Source: Micromonospora solifontis (GTDB lineage Bacteria; Actinomycetota; Actinomycetes; Mycobacteriales; Micromonosporaceae). From it: DNA of 59,916 bases. The stretch spans positions 1 to 59,916 of the forward strand of contig NZ_RJLN01000033.1 of assembly GCF_003725545.1 (NCBI RefSeq), in the 5' to 3' direction. The translations under genes and the position numbers were made by a program. The notes under the pieces were generated by a model that did not search any database, was not told the DNA's origin, and was given only the letters and a program-made list of their open reading frames with translations. Shown one piece after another: positions 34,586 through 43,027 of the stretch (its first letter is position 1; every line of letters starts with the position of its first letter).

Positions 34586-36106
34586 GTGATTGCCGTGGTC
34601 ACCCTGCTCGCCGCACCGGCGGAACCACTCACCGACGCCGGCCACACCCAACTCGTCGTCGCCGCGCTGCTCGGCATCGCCGCGGTGGTGCTGCTCATCG
34701 CCTGGGCGAAGGTGCACCCGTTCCTGGCGCTGATCCTCGGCGCGGCGGTGCTCGGCGTGGTCGCCGGCATCACCCCCGACAAGATCGTCACCTCGTTCAG
34801 CTCCGGGGTCGGCTCCACCGTCGGCGGCGTGGGCCTGCTCATCGCCCTCGGCGCGATGATCGGCGGCCTGCTCGCCGAGTCCGGCGGCGCGGACAGCATC
34901 GTGGAACGCGTGGTCGCCCGGGTCACCGGTGGCGCGCTGCCCTGGGCGATGGCCGGGGTCGCCGCGCTGATCGGCCTCCCGCTCTTCTTCGAGGTCGGCG
35001 TGGTGCTGCTGGTGCCGATCGTGCTGCTGGTGTCCCGTCGGGTCGACGTACCGCTGATGAAGATCGGCATCCCGGCGCTGGCCGGTCTCTCCGTGCTGCA
35101 CGGCCTGGTGCCCCCGCACCCCGGCCCGCTGGTCGCCATCGACGCCCTCGGCGCGAACCTCGGCCAGACCCTCGCCCTGGGTCTGCTGGTGGCCATCCCC
35201 ACGGTGATCATCTCCGGGCCGGTCTTCGGCAACTTCATCGCCCGGTACGTGCCGGCCACCGCGCCGGAGGCGCTGCTGCCCACCCGCCGGCCCCTGGCCG
35301 TCGCCGACGCCAAGCGGCCGACCACGCCGGGCGGCGGCCGGCTCGACGCCGACGGCGACCTGGTCACCGAGGACGACCTGGTCAACCCCGGTGCCGAACG
35401 CCCGGGGGCGCCGATCGACGAGGGACAGCGCCCCCGCCGCGCGCCCGCGCTCTGGGCCGCCGTGGTCACCGTCCTGCTGCCGGTGGTGCTGATGCTGCTG
35501 CGCGCCATCGGCGAGCTGACCCTCGACGAGGGCACCGCGGGCCGCAAGACGCTGGACATCATCGGCACCCCGATCGTCGCCCTGCTGGCCGGCGTCATCT
35601 TCGCGATGGTCTTCCTCGGCTACCGGACCGGGTTCAGCCGTACCCAGGTGTCCGGTTTCCTCGGCGGGTCGCTGCCGGCCATCGCCGGCATCCTGCTCAT
35701 CGTCGCCGCCGGCGGCGGCTTCAAGCAGGTCCTGGTCGACGCCGGGGTGGGCAACCTGGTCGCGGACGCCGCCAAGGGCGCGAACATCTCGCCGCTGCTG
35801 CTGGGCTGGCTGGTCGCGGTCGGCATCCGGATCGCCACCGGCTCGGCCACCGTCGCCACGATCACCGCCGCGGGCATCGTCGCGCCGCTCGCGGCCACCC
35901 TGAGCCAGCCGGAGGTGGCGCTGCTGGCGCTGGCGGTCGGCTGCGGGTCGCTGTTCTTCTCACACGTCAACGACGCCGGCTTCTGGCTGGTCAAGGAGTA
36001 CTTCGGGCTGACCGTCGGGCAGACCATCAAGAGCTGGTCGGTGATGGAGACGATCATCTCCGTGGTCGGCTTCGCCGGGGTGCTCCTGCTCGACCTGATC
36101 CTGTGA
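34586..36106 (+). CDS. gntP: Gluconate permease (GntP family)
   Basis: Start GTG 34586 (GTG 34595 possible), 506 residues with about 12-14 hydrophobic helices. FLALILGAAVLGVVAGI, then GVGLLIALGAMIGGLLAESG and VPPHPGPLVAI are conserved GntP features. It imports gluconate with protons. About 60 extra hydrophilic residues (roughly 225-290, Asp/Arg-rich) sit in a central cytoplasmic loop. Confidence 0.9.
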   Translation: MIAVVTLLAAPAEPLTDAGHTQLVVAALLGIAAVVLLIAWAKVHPFLALILGAAVLGVVAGITPDKIVTSFSSGVGSTVGGVGLLIALGAMIGGLLAESGGADSIVERVVARVTGGALPWAMAGVAALIGLPLFFEVGVVLLVPIVLLVSRRVDVPLMKIGIPALAGLSVLHGLVPPHPGPLVAIDALGANLGQTLALGLLVAIPTVIISGPVFGNFIARYVPATAPEALLPTRRPLAVADAKRPTTPGGGRLDADGDLVTEDDLVNPGAERPGAPIDEGQRPRRAPALWAAVVTVLLPVVLMLLRAIGELTLDEGTAGRKTLDIIGTPIVALLAGVIFAMVFLGYRTGFSRTQVSGFLGGSLPAIAGILLIVAAGGGFKQVLVDAGVGNLVADAAKGANISPLLLGWLVAVGIRIATGSATVATITAAGIVAPLAATLSQPEVALLALAVGCGSLFFSHVNDAGFWLVKEYFGLTVGQTIKSWSVMETIISVVGFAGVLLLDLIL

Positions 36107-36239
36107 CGACGGCGGACGCCGCGCCCGCCGGTGTGGCTCTCCGCCGAGACCATCCGGTTGTACGAGATGCACGAGTTGCACAATCGGGGTATGAGCGAGC
36201 CCGCGGGTTCCCGGCGGGCCGCCCCACGCCCCCACGAGA

Positions 36240-36329
36240 CTACGAACTTGATGACGTGTACGACTCAGGCCGAAATGGCCCGCGACGCGGGTCTCCGCCG
36301 GCGAATCGTCTGCGTCATCAAGTTTGTAG
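36240..36329. repeat. Imperfect inverted repeat, 27-nt arms, REP/MITE-like
   Basis: The arm at 36240-36266 and the reverse complement of 36303-36329 agree at 22 of 27 positions, including a 12-nt identical run (AACTTGATGACG) near the outer end. The 36-nt centre contains CCCGC...GCGGG and GGCC...GGCC, which could form small hairpins. It lies after the gluconate operon and overlaps the stop codon of the minus-strand zinc-type gene. It may act as a terminator or be a mobile repeat; no other copy was seen in this window. Confidence 0.6.
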
Positions 36330-36614
36330 GGCCTCACGACCCGTCTGCCGGGTCGGGCTCGTGCGGCACGAAACCGCCGCCGGCCGGGTCTCCGGCGTCG
36401 GGACCACGTACCCCCGGCCACCGTCGTCCTCGCAGCAACTGCGGGTCTCGCAGACCGCCCAGAGGTGGGCGATCAGGCCGGCGATTCCCCGGTCGACGCA
36501 CGCCTCCCGGCCGTGCGCCCGGAGGTGCACCTGGCGGTGTCGGACCGCGACGAGTCCCCCGTTGACCTGCCGGCACGCCGGACAGAGCGGGTACGGCCCG
36601 AGCACCACGGTCAC
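36318..36614 (-). CDS. Small cysteine-containing (possible zinc-binding) protein
   Basis: GTG 36614, 98 residues. CPAC near residue 14 and CETRSCC near residue 64 could make a metal site, with several histidines between (VRHRQVHLRAHGREAC). The last codons and TGA fall inside the inverted repeat, so the original 3' end may have been replaced. It is the third gene of the MerR-led operon. Function unknown. Confidence 0.6.
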   Translation of the reverse strand: MTVVLGPYPLCPACRQVNGGLVAVRHRQVHLRAHGREACVDRGIAGLIAHLWAVCETRSCCEDDGGRGYVVPTPETRPAAVSCRTSPTRQTGREALQT

Positions 36615-36633
36615 GATCGACCCCCGATCCGGG

Positions 36634-36918
36634 TCAGGGCGCCTCGACGCCGGAGATCCGGAACCGGTGCACCTCGGCGCCGCGGATCGCCGTCGCCTGC
36701 TCCTCGCTCGGGCCGGACCCGCGGAAGGCCAGCAACTGCTCGTCGGACTCCCACCGCTCGTACACGTTGATCCGGCCCGGCTCGACCAGGTCGGCGCTGA
36801 CCGCGAAGTCGACGCAGCCCGGCGCCGAGCGGGCCGCCCGCACGGCCTCGACACACGAGGCCAGGTAGGCGTCCCGCTCGGCGGGGTCGACGTACAGGGT
36901 GCCGGCGACGATGATCAC
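36634..36918 (-). CDS. Antibiotic biosynthesis monooxygenase (ABM)-domain protein
   Basis: GTG 36918 follows GGAGG; 94 residues. IIVAGTLYVDPAERDAYLAS, then VNVYERWESDEQLLAF-like (here INVYERWESDEQLLAF), is the ABM ferredoxin-like fold. Such proteins oxidise quinone-like compounds or bind heme. It sits between a TipA-like regulator and a small Cys protein. Confidence 0.85.
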   Translation of the reverse strand: MIIVAGTLYVDPAERDAYLASCVEAVRAARSAPGCVDFAVSADLVEPGRINVYERWESDEQLLAFRGSGPSEEQATAIRGAEVHRFRISGVEAP

Positions 36919-36968
36919 GTGACCTCCGGTGGCTGAGCCGTCCGGCCCATCCTGCCAGGCCGCCCCGG

Positions 36969-37727
36969 TCACGCCCGGCTGATCGCGTTGGCGTGGATCG
37001 CCTCGTTCAGGTACGCGGCCAGCCCCGGCCGGATCTTCTCGAAGTACGCCGTGAATCGGGGGTCGGCCACGTACATGTCCGCCAGGCAGGTGTGCATCTC
37101 GTACGGGCAGTCGTAGAACCAGCGGGTGATGAGCTGCCGGTGCTCCTCCGCGAGGGCCATCGCCTCCGCGCCGTCGGCCGGCGCGCCCGAGTCGAACAGT
37201 GCGCCGATCCGCCGGGCCCAGTCCTCGTTCTCGGCCTTGTTGCGCTGCCAGTCCTCCTTCGAGTAGCGCGCCGTCCGCTCGGCCGACTGCCGGTACGCCT
37301 CGGTGCCGCCCCAGCGCCGCTCCGCCTCCTCGGCGTGCTCGTCCGGGTCGAAGTCCCCGAACACCTCGAACCGCTCCTCCGGCGTGAGCTGAATGTCCAA
37401 TTTTCTCGCCTCCATCGCGAACTCGATCGCCGCGACCATCTCCTGCAGCTTCCCGATCCGCCCGGTGAGCAGTTCGTGCTGCCGCCGCAGGTGCGGCAGC
37501 CGGTCCCCGCCCGGGTCGTCGAGGATCTCGGCGATCTCCTCCAACGGGAACCCCAGCTCCCGGTAGGCGCGGATGACCTGCAACCGTTCCAGGTCGGCGT
37601 CGTCGTAGCGGCGGTAGCCGGCCGGACTGCGCCCGCTCGGCGACAGCAGCCCGATCTCGTCGTAGTGGTGCAGCGTCCGAACGGTCACCCGGGCCGCCCG
37701 GGCCACCTGACCCACCGTGTACGCCAT
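36969..37727 (-). CDS. MerR-family regulator with TipAS domain
   Basis: 252 residues; ATG 37727 follows AAGGGAGGGA. The MerR DNA-binding domain (YTVGQVARAARVTVRTLHHY, DEIGLLSPSGRS) is followed by a coiled coil and a TipA-like drug-binding domain (WARRIGALFDSG, WFYDCPYEMHTCLADMYV). TipA proteins bind thiopeptides and similar drugs. It probably controls its own operon with the ABM and small Cys genes. Confidence 0.92.
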   Translation of the reverse strand: MAYTVGQVARAARVTVRTLHHYDEIGLLSPSGRSPAGYRRYDDADLERLQVIRAYRELGFPLEEIAEILDDPGGDRLPHLRRQHELLTGRIGKLQEMVAAIEFAMEARKLDIQLTPEERFEVFGDFDPDEHAEEAERRWGGTEAYRQSAERTARYSKEDWQRNKAENEDWARRIGALFDSGAPADGAEAMALAEEHRQLITRWFYDCPYEMHTCLADMYVADPRFTAYFEKIRPGLAAYLNEAIHANAISRA

Positions 37728-37823
37728 GGTTCCCTCCCTTCCGCGACCAAGGCTCCCGCCTCCCGTTGCGTGAGGGTCAAGCCCGATTGTGCCGCCGGCC
37801 CGCCGGGGCGGTACCGGAACGGC

Positions 37824-37870
37824 GATCGCCCCCGGCCTCCTGAGGGGGTGGGAGGAGACCGGGGGCGATC
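37824..37870 (-). terminator. Strong hairpin terminator
   Basis: GATCGCCCCCGG (37824-37835) and CCGGGGGCGATC (37859-37870) pair perfectly; CCTCC/GGAGG inside extends the stem. It follows the membrane protein gene on the minus strand by about 13 nt. Confidence 0.72.
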
Positions 37871-37883
37871 TGGCGGGAGCGGG

Positions 37884-38522
37884 TCAGCTGTTCACCGGCT
37901 CCTTGGCCTTCTCCGGGGCGGCGAAGGTCTCGCTGGCCGGGGTGCGGAAGGCGTGCCACAGGCCCGCCAGCGACAGCAGCAGGAGCAGCGCCGCACCGAG
38001 GTACATGGCCAGGGCACCCTGCTCGGCCTTGCGGCCGAACTCGCTGAAGCCGTACGAGGTGAGCAGCATGCCGCGCAGCGACTCGCCCTTGAACACGGTG
38101 TCCCGCTGGGCGCTGACCTGGGCGAGCTGCTTCTGCAGGTCGGGCAGGTTCGCGGCCTTGGCCTGCTCGGCCTGCGCCACCTGCTGCTTCAGCGCCGACT
38201 CCGGCCCGCCCAGGTCCGCGTACGTCTTGCCGCCGCTGATCGCCTTGAGGTGCAGGCCGATGAACTCGTTGGCGTAGCACTCGGCCTGCTTGCCGGTGGT
38301 GAGCTGCTGGCCGGCGTACTCACGCAGGCACTCCGACTTCTTCTCCTCGTCGGTCAGCGCGTTCGCCGGCTTGAAGCTGATGTGCTGCGCGGCGAGCTGG
38401 TCGTGCACGTAGTTGTTGGCGAAGTTCGCGTTCGTGGTGAGGACGATGCCCACGACGAGCAGCAGAACCGCCAGGCCGATGCCGCCGATGCTGAACAGCA
38501 GATCCAGCGTCCGTCGCTTCAT
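37884..38522 (-). CDS. Conserved membrane protein with two terminal helices
   Basis: ATG 38522 follows AGGAG; 212 residues. An N-terminal helix (LLFSIGGIGLAVLLLVVGIV) and a C-terminal helix (ALAMYLGAALLLLLSLAGLW) flank an extracytoplasmic region with two Cys (SECLREY, AECYANEF) and a helix (ALKQQVAQAEQAKAANLPDL). It resembles actinobacterial membrane proteins of unknown function. A monocistronic unit with its own terminator. Confidence 0.75.
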   Translation of the reverse strand: MKRRTLDLLFSIGGIGLAVLLLVVGIVLTTNANFANNYVHDQLAAQHISFKPANALTDEEKKSECLREYAGQQLTTGKQAECYANEFIGLHLKAISGGKTYADLGGPESALKQQVAQAEQAKAANLPDLQKQLAQVSAQRDTVFKGESLRGMLLTSYGFSEFGRKAEQGALAMYLGAALLLLLSLAGLWHAFRTPASETFAAPEKAKEPVNS

Positions 38523-38650
38523 GTCGAGCTCCTGTGTGGATGGGGGTCTTTGTTTTCGACCGTCTCATGATGGCCGTCGGCTCGCCGTCGAAGGCAGGGC
38601 CGAACCCCCTGTCCCGCTCGGGACCTTAGGCCCCCCTCACCCCGGGCCGG

Positions 38651-40939
38651 TCAGCGGGCGACGTCGATCGGGGTGAGCGTGGCGAGCAGGTCGGGCAGGG
38701 CGGTGGGGCGGCCGTACCGCCAGCCCTGGCCCTGCACGCACCCGATCGCGGCGACCGCCGCGTGCTGGGCGCCGGTCTCGACGCCCTCGGCCACCACCAT
38801 CAGGTCGAACGCGCCGGCCAGCCGGTTGACCATTTCCACCGTGGCGTACGCCCGGCTGTCCTCGGCGTCCAGACGGGCCACGAAGGATCGGTCGATCTTC
38901 AGCTCGGTGGCCGGGATCCGGTGCAGGTAGCTCAGCGAGGAGTAGCCGGTGCCGAAGTCGTCGATGGCGATCCGGACGCCGAGTTCGCGCAGCTGGGCCA
39001 GCCGCTCCAGGACCGTCTCGCTCCCGTCGATCAGCGCGGACTCGGTGAGCTCGAGGGTGAGCGCGTCGGGTGGCAGGCCGGCCGCCTCGAGCGCCTCGGT
39101 GACCGTGGCGACCAGGTCGGGACGGCGCAGGTGGGCGGCGGCGATGTTCACCGCGACGGTCACCTCGGGGGCTCGCTGCCGCCAGGTCGCCGCGGCCCGG
39201 CACGCCTGCCCGAGCACCCACCGGTCGATCGCCAGGATCAGCCCGGTCTCCTCGGCCAGTGGCAGGAACCGCGCCGGGGGCAGCACTCCGAGCCGGGGAT
39301 GCCGCCAGCGGACCAGGGCCTCGGCGCTCTTCACCGTGCCGGTTGCCAGGTCGACGATCGGCTGGAACTCGATGAGCAGCTGTCCCTCGTCGACCGCGCG
39401 GCGCAGGTCGGCGATCAGCTCCGCGCGGCTCACCGCCGACTCGCGCAACCTCGGCGTGCAGACCCGGTACGCGGACTTGCCGGCCGCCTTGGCCGCGTAC
39501 ATGGCGATGTCGGCGTCGCGGAGCAGGTCGGTGTGGGAGGTGTGCTGCGGGCCGTACTCGGCGATGCCGATGCTGGCCGACGGGTGGACGCCGAGGTCCT
39601 CCTCACCGGGCAGCGGTTCGAGGGCGGCGAGCAGCCGCTCGGCGAGCCGTTCGGGCGGCACCGGCGGGCCGACCAGCACGGCGAACTCGTCGCCGCCGAG
39701 CCGGGCGATCATCCCGTCGCCGCCGACCGTGTCGTGCATCCGTTCCGCGATGGTGGTCAGCAGTCGGTCCCCGGCGGCGTGCCCGAAGCGGTCGTTGACC
39801 TGTTTGAAGCCGTCCAGGTCGAGCAGCAGCACGGCGACCGGGCGGCCGTCGCGCAGGGCCCGACGCAGCCGCCGGGTGAAGGTCAGCCGGTTGGGCAGCC
39901 CGGTGAGCTGGTCGGAGTACGCGAGCCGGCGCAGCCGGGCGACCAGCCGCAGGTTCTCGTTGGCGGCCAGCCCCTGCCGCAGCGCGAGGACCCCGAGCAG
40001 GACCATCATGGCGACGAAGATCAGGTGCGGGGTCTGCCCGGTGGGCCGCCGGGCGAGCACCACCGCGACGATGGCGCCGCCGACCGGCAGGTACGGCAGG
40101 GCCACCCGCCACCACGGCGGCAGCGGCGGCTCGATCGTCTCCTCCTCACCGTCGCAGTCGGCCGGCGGCGGGTGCCCGGTGGCGGCGCCGATCAGCAGGT
40201 AGCTCAGCGGCCAGCAGACGTCGATCGGGTGGCCGGCGGCGTAGCTGTCGTGCGCGACGAGCGAGACGTAGACCGCGTCGGCGGCGGCCCGGATGGCGAG
40301 GCTGGCCCCGATGAGGGTGAGTGCCCGCCACATCGGCCGCGTCGGCCCGGAGACCGCGACCAGGATGGTGAGCTGCATCAGGTCGAACATCGGGTAGAGC
40401 AGCCCGAAGGTGCGCAGCGGGTCGGCGAGGTCGGCGGCGGCGATGTCGCGGAACACCACCACCCAGCCGATCGGGATCAGCGCCAGCGCGACGATCACCC
40501 CGTCGAGCACCGTACGGGCCTGCCCGACCACGCTGCGCGGGGCGGCCAGGGAGCAGAGCAGCGCGGCGGTGCCGGTGACGATGCCGGCGGTGAAGAGCCC
40601 GCCGACCAGCGGGGTGTGCGGCAGCGCGTCGCCGCCGAGCCGTTCGACCGTCCACACCGTGCGGCCGAGGGCGGCGAGCGTCATGGTGACGGCCAGCAGC
40701 ACCCAGAACCGGCGCAGCGGCGCCGGGTGCCGGCGGGCCACCCCGGTGCAGGCCAGTGCCGCCCAACTGGCCACGGCCACCGCGCCGAGGTCGCTGACCA
40801 GGGCGGCCCTGGGCAGGCCGGCGAGCAGCCAGCCCGCTTCCCCGAGTACGACGAAGGCGGCCGCGACGAGCCCGACGCGGCCGGCGAGCGGGGAACGGAC
40901 CCGCGCCGTCACGGCCGGGTCCACGTCCTGCTGGGGCAC
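38651..40939 (-). CDS. Membrane-bound GGDEF-EAL protein (c-di-GMP turnover)
   Basis: 762 residues. Eight to ten hydrophobic helices occupy 20-325. The GGDEF domain has DLDGFK (374-379) and RLGGDEF with intact GGDEF at 415-419, but no RxxD inhibitory site nine residues before it. The EAL domain has EALVRW at 540, VNIAAAHL, ELTES, DDFGTGYSS (660-668), LKIDRSF and VVAEGVET, so both activities look intact. Output may be synthesis, breakdown or both; c-di-GMP controls development in actinomycetes. The signal sensed by the membrane part is unknown. Confidence 0.93.
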   Translation of the reverse strand: MPQQDVDPAVTARVRSPLAGRVGLVAAAFVVLGEAGWLLAGLPRAALVSDLGAVAVASWAALACTGVARRHPAPLRRFWVLLAVTMTLAALGRTVWTVERLGGDALPHTPLVGGLFTAGIVTGTAALLCSLAAPRSVVGQARTVLDGVIVALALIPIGWVVVFRDIAAADLADPLRTFGLLYPMFDLMQLTILVAVSGPTRPMWRALTLIGASLAIRAAADAVYVSLVAHDSYAAGHPIDVCWPLSYLLIGAATGHPPPADCDGEEETIEPPLPPWWRVALPYLPVGGAIVAVVLARRPTGQTPHLIFVAMMVLLGVLALRQGLAANENLRLVARLRRLAYSDQLTGLPNRLTFTRRLRRALRDGRPVAVLLLDLDGFKQVNDRFGHAAGDRLLTTIAERMHDTVGGDGMIARLGGDEFAVLVGPPVPPERLAERLLAALEPLPGEEDLGVHPSASIGIAEYGPQHTSHTDLLRDADIAMYAAKAAGKSAYRVCTPRLRESAVSRAELIADLRRAVDEGQLLIEFQPIVDLATGTVKSAEALVRWRHPRLGVLPPARFLPLAEETGLILAIDRWVLGQACRAAATWRQRAPEVTVAVNIAAAHLRRPDLVATVTEALEAAGLPPDALTLELTESALIDGSETVLERLAQLRELGVRIAIDDFGTGYSSLSYLHRIPATELKIDRSFVARLDAEDSRAYATVEMVNRLAGAFDLMVVAEGVETGAQHAAVAAIGCVQGQGWRYGRPTALPDLLATLTPIDVAR

Positions 40940-41056
40940 AACGAAATCGCTCCGGCTCTCTGGGCGCGCACCTCGACGATGAGGACCGGTTGCGGACGGC
41001 GAACGGCGCCAGCCTAGCCAGCCCGGGTTACCACCGCCAGGTCCGATCGGCGTACG

Positions 41057-41572
41057 TCACTCGGGCGGCGTCGCCGGGGCGCCCCGGCGGTAGAGGGCGA
41101 CCAGGACGCCGTGGCGCGGCTGGCCGGGGCCGGCCTCGTCGGCGTCGGCGACCAGTTCCTCCAAGGTGGACCGGAGCCGGTGCGCCTGTTCGGGGGTGAG
41201 CCGCAGGTGGCGCAGGTGCAGCAGCGGGTCGGGGTCGGTGACCAGTTCCTCGGCGACCGCCCCCAGCAGCGCGGCGGTGGCCTCGGCGTCGCCCTCGCCG
41301 CCGGCCAGGCGGCGGAACGAGCGTTCGTGGTACTGCTCGGTGCCGCCGCGGACCTGGCGGGTGTGGGCGGGGCGGACCAGGCCGGCCTCGGTGAGCACCT
41401 TGAGGTGGTGGGCGACGGTGCCCTTGGCCGCGCCCAGCCCGGCGGCGAGCTGGCTGATGGTGGCGGGTCCCGCGCCGAGGGCGAAGAGCAGCCGGTGGCG
41501 GAACGGGTGGGCCAGCGCCTTGAAGTGGGCGGGGGTGCGGACGTGGAGGTCGCCGGGGAGCGGATCGGGCAC
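41057..41572 (-). CDS. ArsR-type winged-helix regulator
   Basis: 171 residues. HFKALAHPFRHRLLFALGAG and ISQLAAGLGAAKGTVAHHLK form the winged helix, with a helical C-terminal extension. It is divergent from the S41 peptidase gene, with a shared 84-base region holding an inverted repeat that is its probable operator. Confidence 0.88.
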   Translation of the reverse strand: MPDPLPGDLHVRTPAHFKALAHPFRHRLLFALGAGPATISQLAAGLGAAKGTVAHHLKVLTEAGLVRPAHTRQVRGGTEQYHERSFRRLAGGEGDAEATAALLGAVAEELVTDPDPLLHLRHLRLTPEQAHRLRSTLEELVADADEAGPGQPRHGVLVALYRRGAPATPPE

Positions 41573-41577
41573 GACGT

Positions 41578-41622
41578 AAAGCGTCTACTTCTCTTGACGC
41601 TTTGTCAATCGGCTGCTCTACT
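41578..41622 (+). promoter_or_regulatory. Promoter of the S41 gene overlapped by an ArsR-type operator
   Basis: AAAGCGTC (41578-41585) and GACGCTTT (41596-41603) form a perfect 8-bp inverted repeat with a 10-nt spacer. TTGACG (41594-41599), inside the right arm, then 17 nt and TCTACT (41617-41622), make a plausible -35/-10 pair for the plus strand. Binding would block it (inference). Confidence 0.5.
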
Positions 41623-41656
41623 GGCCCGCACACCACTGTGGAAACGGGGCAGGAAC

Positions 41657-42610
41657 ATGCGACAGGACGAAATCACCGAGATCGTCGAGCGGTCCGCGAA
41701 GCTGGTCGCCGAGCACTACGTCTTTCCCGACGTGGCCGAGCGGATCGCCGCCCACCTGGGCGACCGCCTCCGCGCCGGGCGGTACGCCGACGTCGCCGAC
41801 CCGGCGGCCCTGGGCGCGCTGGTCACCGAGGACCTTCAGTCGGCCAACCGGGACCTGCACCTGCGGCTCAAGCACCACGTCACCGCACTGCCCGAGCGCG
41901 ACGAGGACCCGGACGAGGGCGCCTGGGCCGACCTGGCCGCCCGGCACATGGGCGGGGTGGCCCGGGTGGAACGGCTCGCCGGCAACGTCGGCCTGCTGGA
42001 CCTGCGGCCGTTCCTCCTCCCGCCGCAGCTCGGCGGCGCGGCGGTGACGGCGGCGCTCGGGCTGCTCGCCGGCACCGACGCGCTCCTGCTCGACCTGCGC
42101 GGCAACCTGGGCGGCAGCCCCGACATGACGGCCCTGGTCTGCGGCTGGTTCTTCGCCGAGCCGGTGCACCTGCACACCATGTACAACCGGGCCGGCGCGG
42201 GCCGGCAGTACTGGAGCGCGGCGCACCTGCCCGTGCCCGGGTACCAGCCGGACAAGCCGGTGTACGTGCTGACCGGCCCGGACACCTTCTCCGGCGGCGA
42301 GGAGCTGGCGTACGACCTGCAGCAGCTGGGCCGGGCGACGGTGGTCGGTGAGCGGACCCGGGGCGGGGCGCACCCCCGGACCGGGTTCCGGGCCCACCCG
42401 CACCTGGAGCTGACCGTGCCGGTGGCCCGGCCGGTGCACGCGGCCACCGGCACCAACTGGGAGGGCACCGGGGTCGCCCCGGACGTCGAAACCCCGGCGG
42501 CGGGGGCGCGGGACACCGCGTACCGGATGGCCCTGGAGAGCCTGCTCGCGGCGGACCCGCAGCGCCCGACGGCGGACGAGGCCCGGGCGGCCCTGGCCGG
42601 CCTGGCGTGA
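41657..42610 (+). CDS. S41-family peptidase (IRBP/tail-specific protease-like)
   Basis: ATG 41657 is chosen because the long frame upstream is antisense to the ArsR gene; 317 residues. N-terminal helical EIVERSAKLVAEHYVFPDVA, core LLLDLRGNLGGSPDMTAL, and catalytic serine in TFSGGEELAYDL. The family cuts near protein C-termini; without a signal peptide it may be cytoplasmic. It lacks a PDZ domain. Probably controlled by the divergent ArsR protein. Confidence 0.85.
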   Translation: MRQDEITEIVERSAKLVAEHYVFPDVAERIAAHLGDRLRAGRYADVADPAALGALVTEDLQSANRDLHLRLKHHVTALPERDEDPDEGAWADLAARHMGGVARVERLAGNVGLLDLRPFLLPPQLGGAAVTAALGLLAGTDALLLDLRGNLGGSPDMTALVCGWFFAEPVHLHTMYNRAGAGRQYWSAAHLPVPGYQPDKPVYVLTGPDTFSGGEELAYDLQQLGRATVVGERTRGGAHPRTGFRAHPHLELTVPVARPVHAATGTNWEGTGVAPDVETPAAGARDTAYRMALESLLAADPQRPTADEARAALAGLA

Positions 42611-42617
42611 GGCGGGA

Positions 42618-42647
42618 GCCCGGCCCGGCGGGAGCGCCGGGCCGGGC
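42618..42647. terminator. Hairpin after the S41 gene
   Basis: GCCCGGCCCGGCG (42618-42630) pairs perfectly with CGCCGGGCCGGGC (42635-42647) around GGAG. It follows the S41 stop by 7 nt and lies just past the end of a pseudogene on the other strand. Confidence 0.7.
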
Positions 42648-42655
42648 CGCCCGGC

Positions 42656-43027
42656 CTACTGGATGGTGACGTTGTCGACGTAGACGGCGGAGGTGCCGCT
42701 CGCGCCGCTGCCGGGGACGAACTGCACGCCGATCTCGCGCACGTCCCCGAGGTTGGCCACCCCGCTCAGATTGAGCGAGAGGTTCAGTCCGGAGGAGGTG
42801 ACCGCGACGGTGCCGCCGTCGTACCACTGCCAGGACGAGCCGGTCTTGACGTAGAGCTTGGCCTGGCTGCTGGTGCCGAAGCTGCCCCACGGGGCGACCC
42901 GCGCGGTGGCCCGCAGGGTGGTCCGCCCGCTCAGGCTGGTGGTGGCGGTCTTCTTCAGGTACGCCGCGCCGCCACCGAGGTTGACGTCGGACTTCAGGGA
43001 GTAGCTGCCCTGCGCCGCCCACTCGTT
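42656..43027 (-). pseudogene. C-terminal carbohydrate-binding domain of a lost glycoside hydrolase
   Basis: An open minus-strand frame without a start reads EWAAQGSYSLKSDVNLGGGA, then AYLKKTATTSLSGRTTLRAT, AKLYVKTGSSWQWYD, LGDVREIGVQFVPGSG and ends SAVYVDNVTIQ with TAG at 42656-42658. This is the jelly-roll end domain known from secreted mannanases and cellulases. The catalytic part and signal peptide are missing: the frame meets the end of the next gene within 2 nt, as if a deletion joined the two. Confidence 0.7.

Noticed and set aside
36131..36565. 144-codon plus-strand frame after the gluconate operon
   Set aside because: Runs through the inverted repeat and antisense to the small Cys gene; no family-like sequence or ribosome site.
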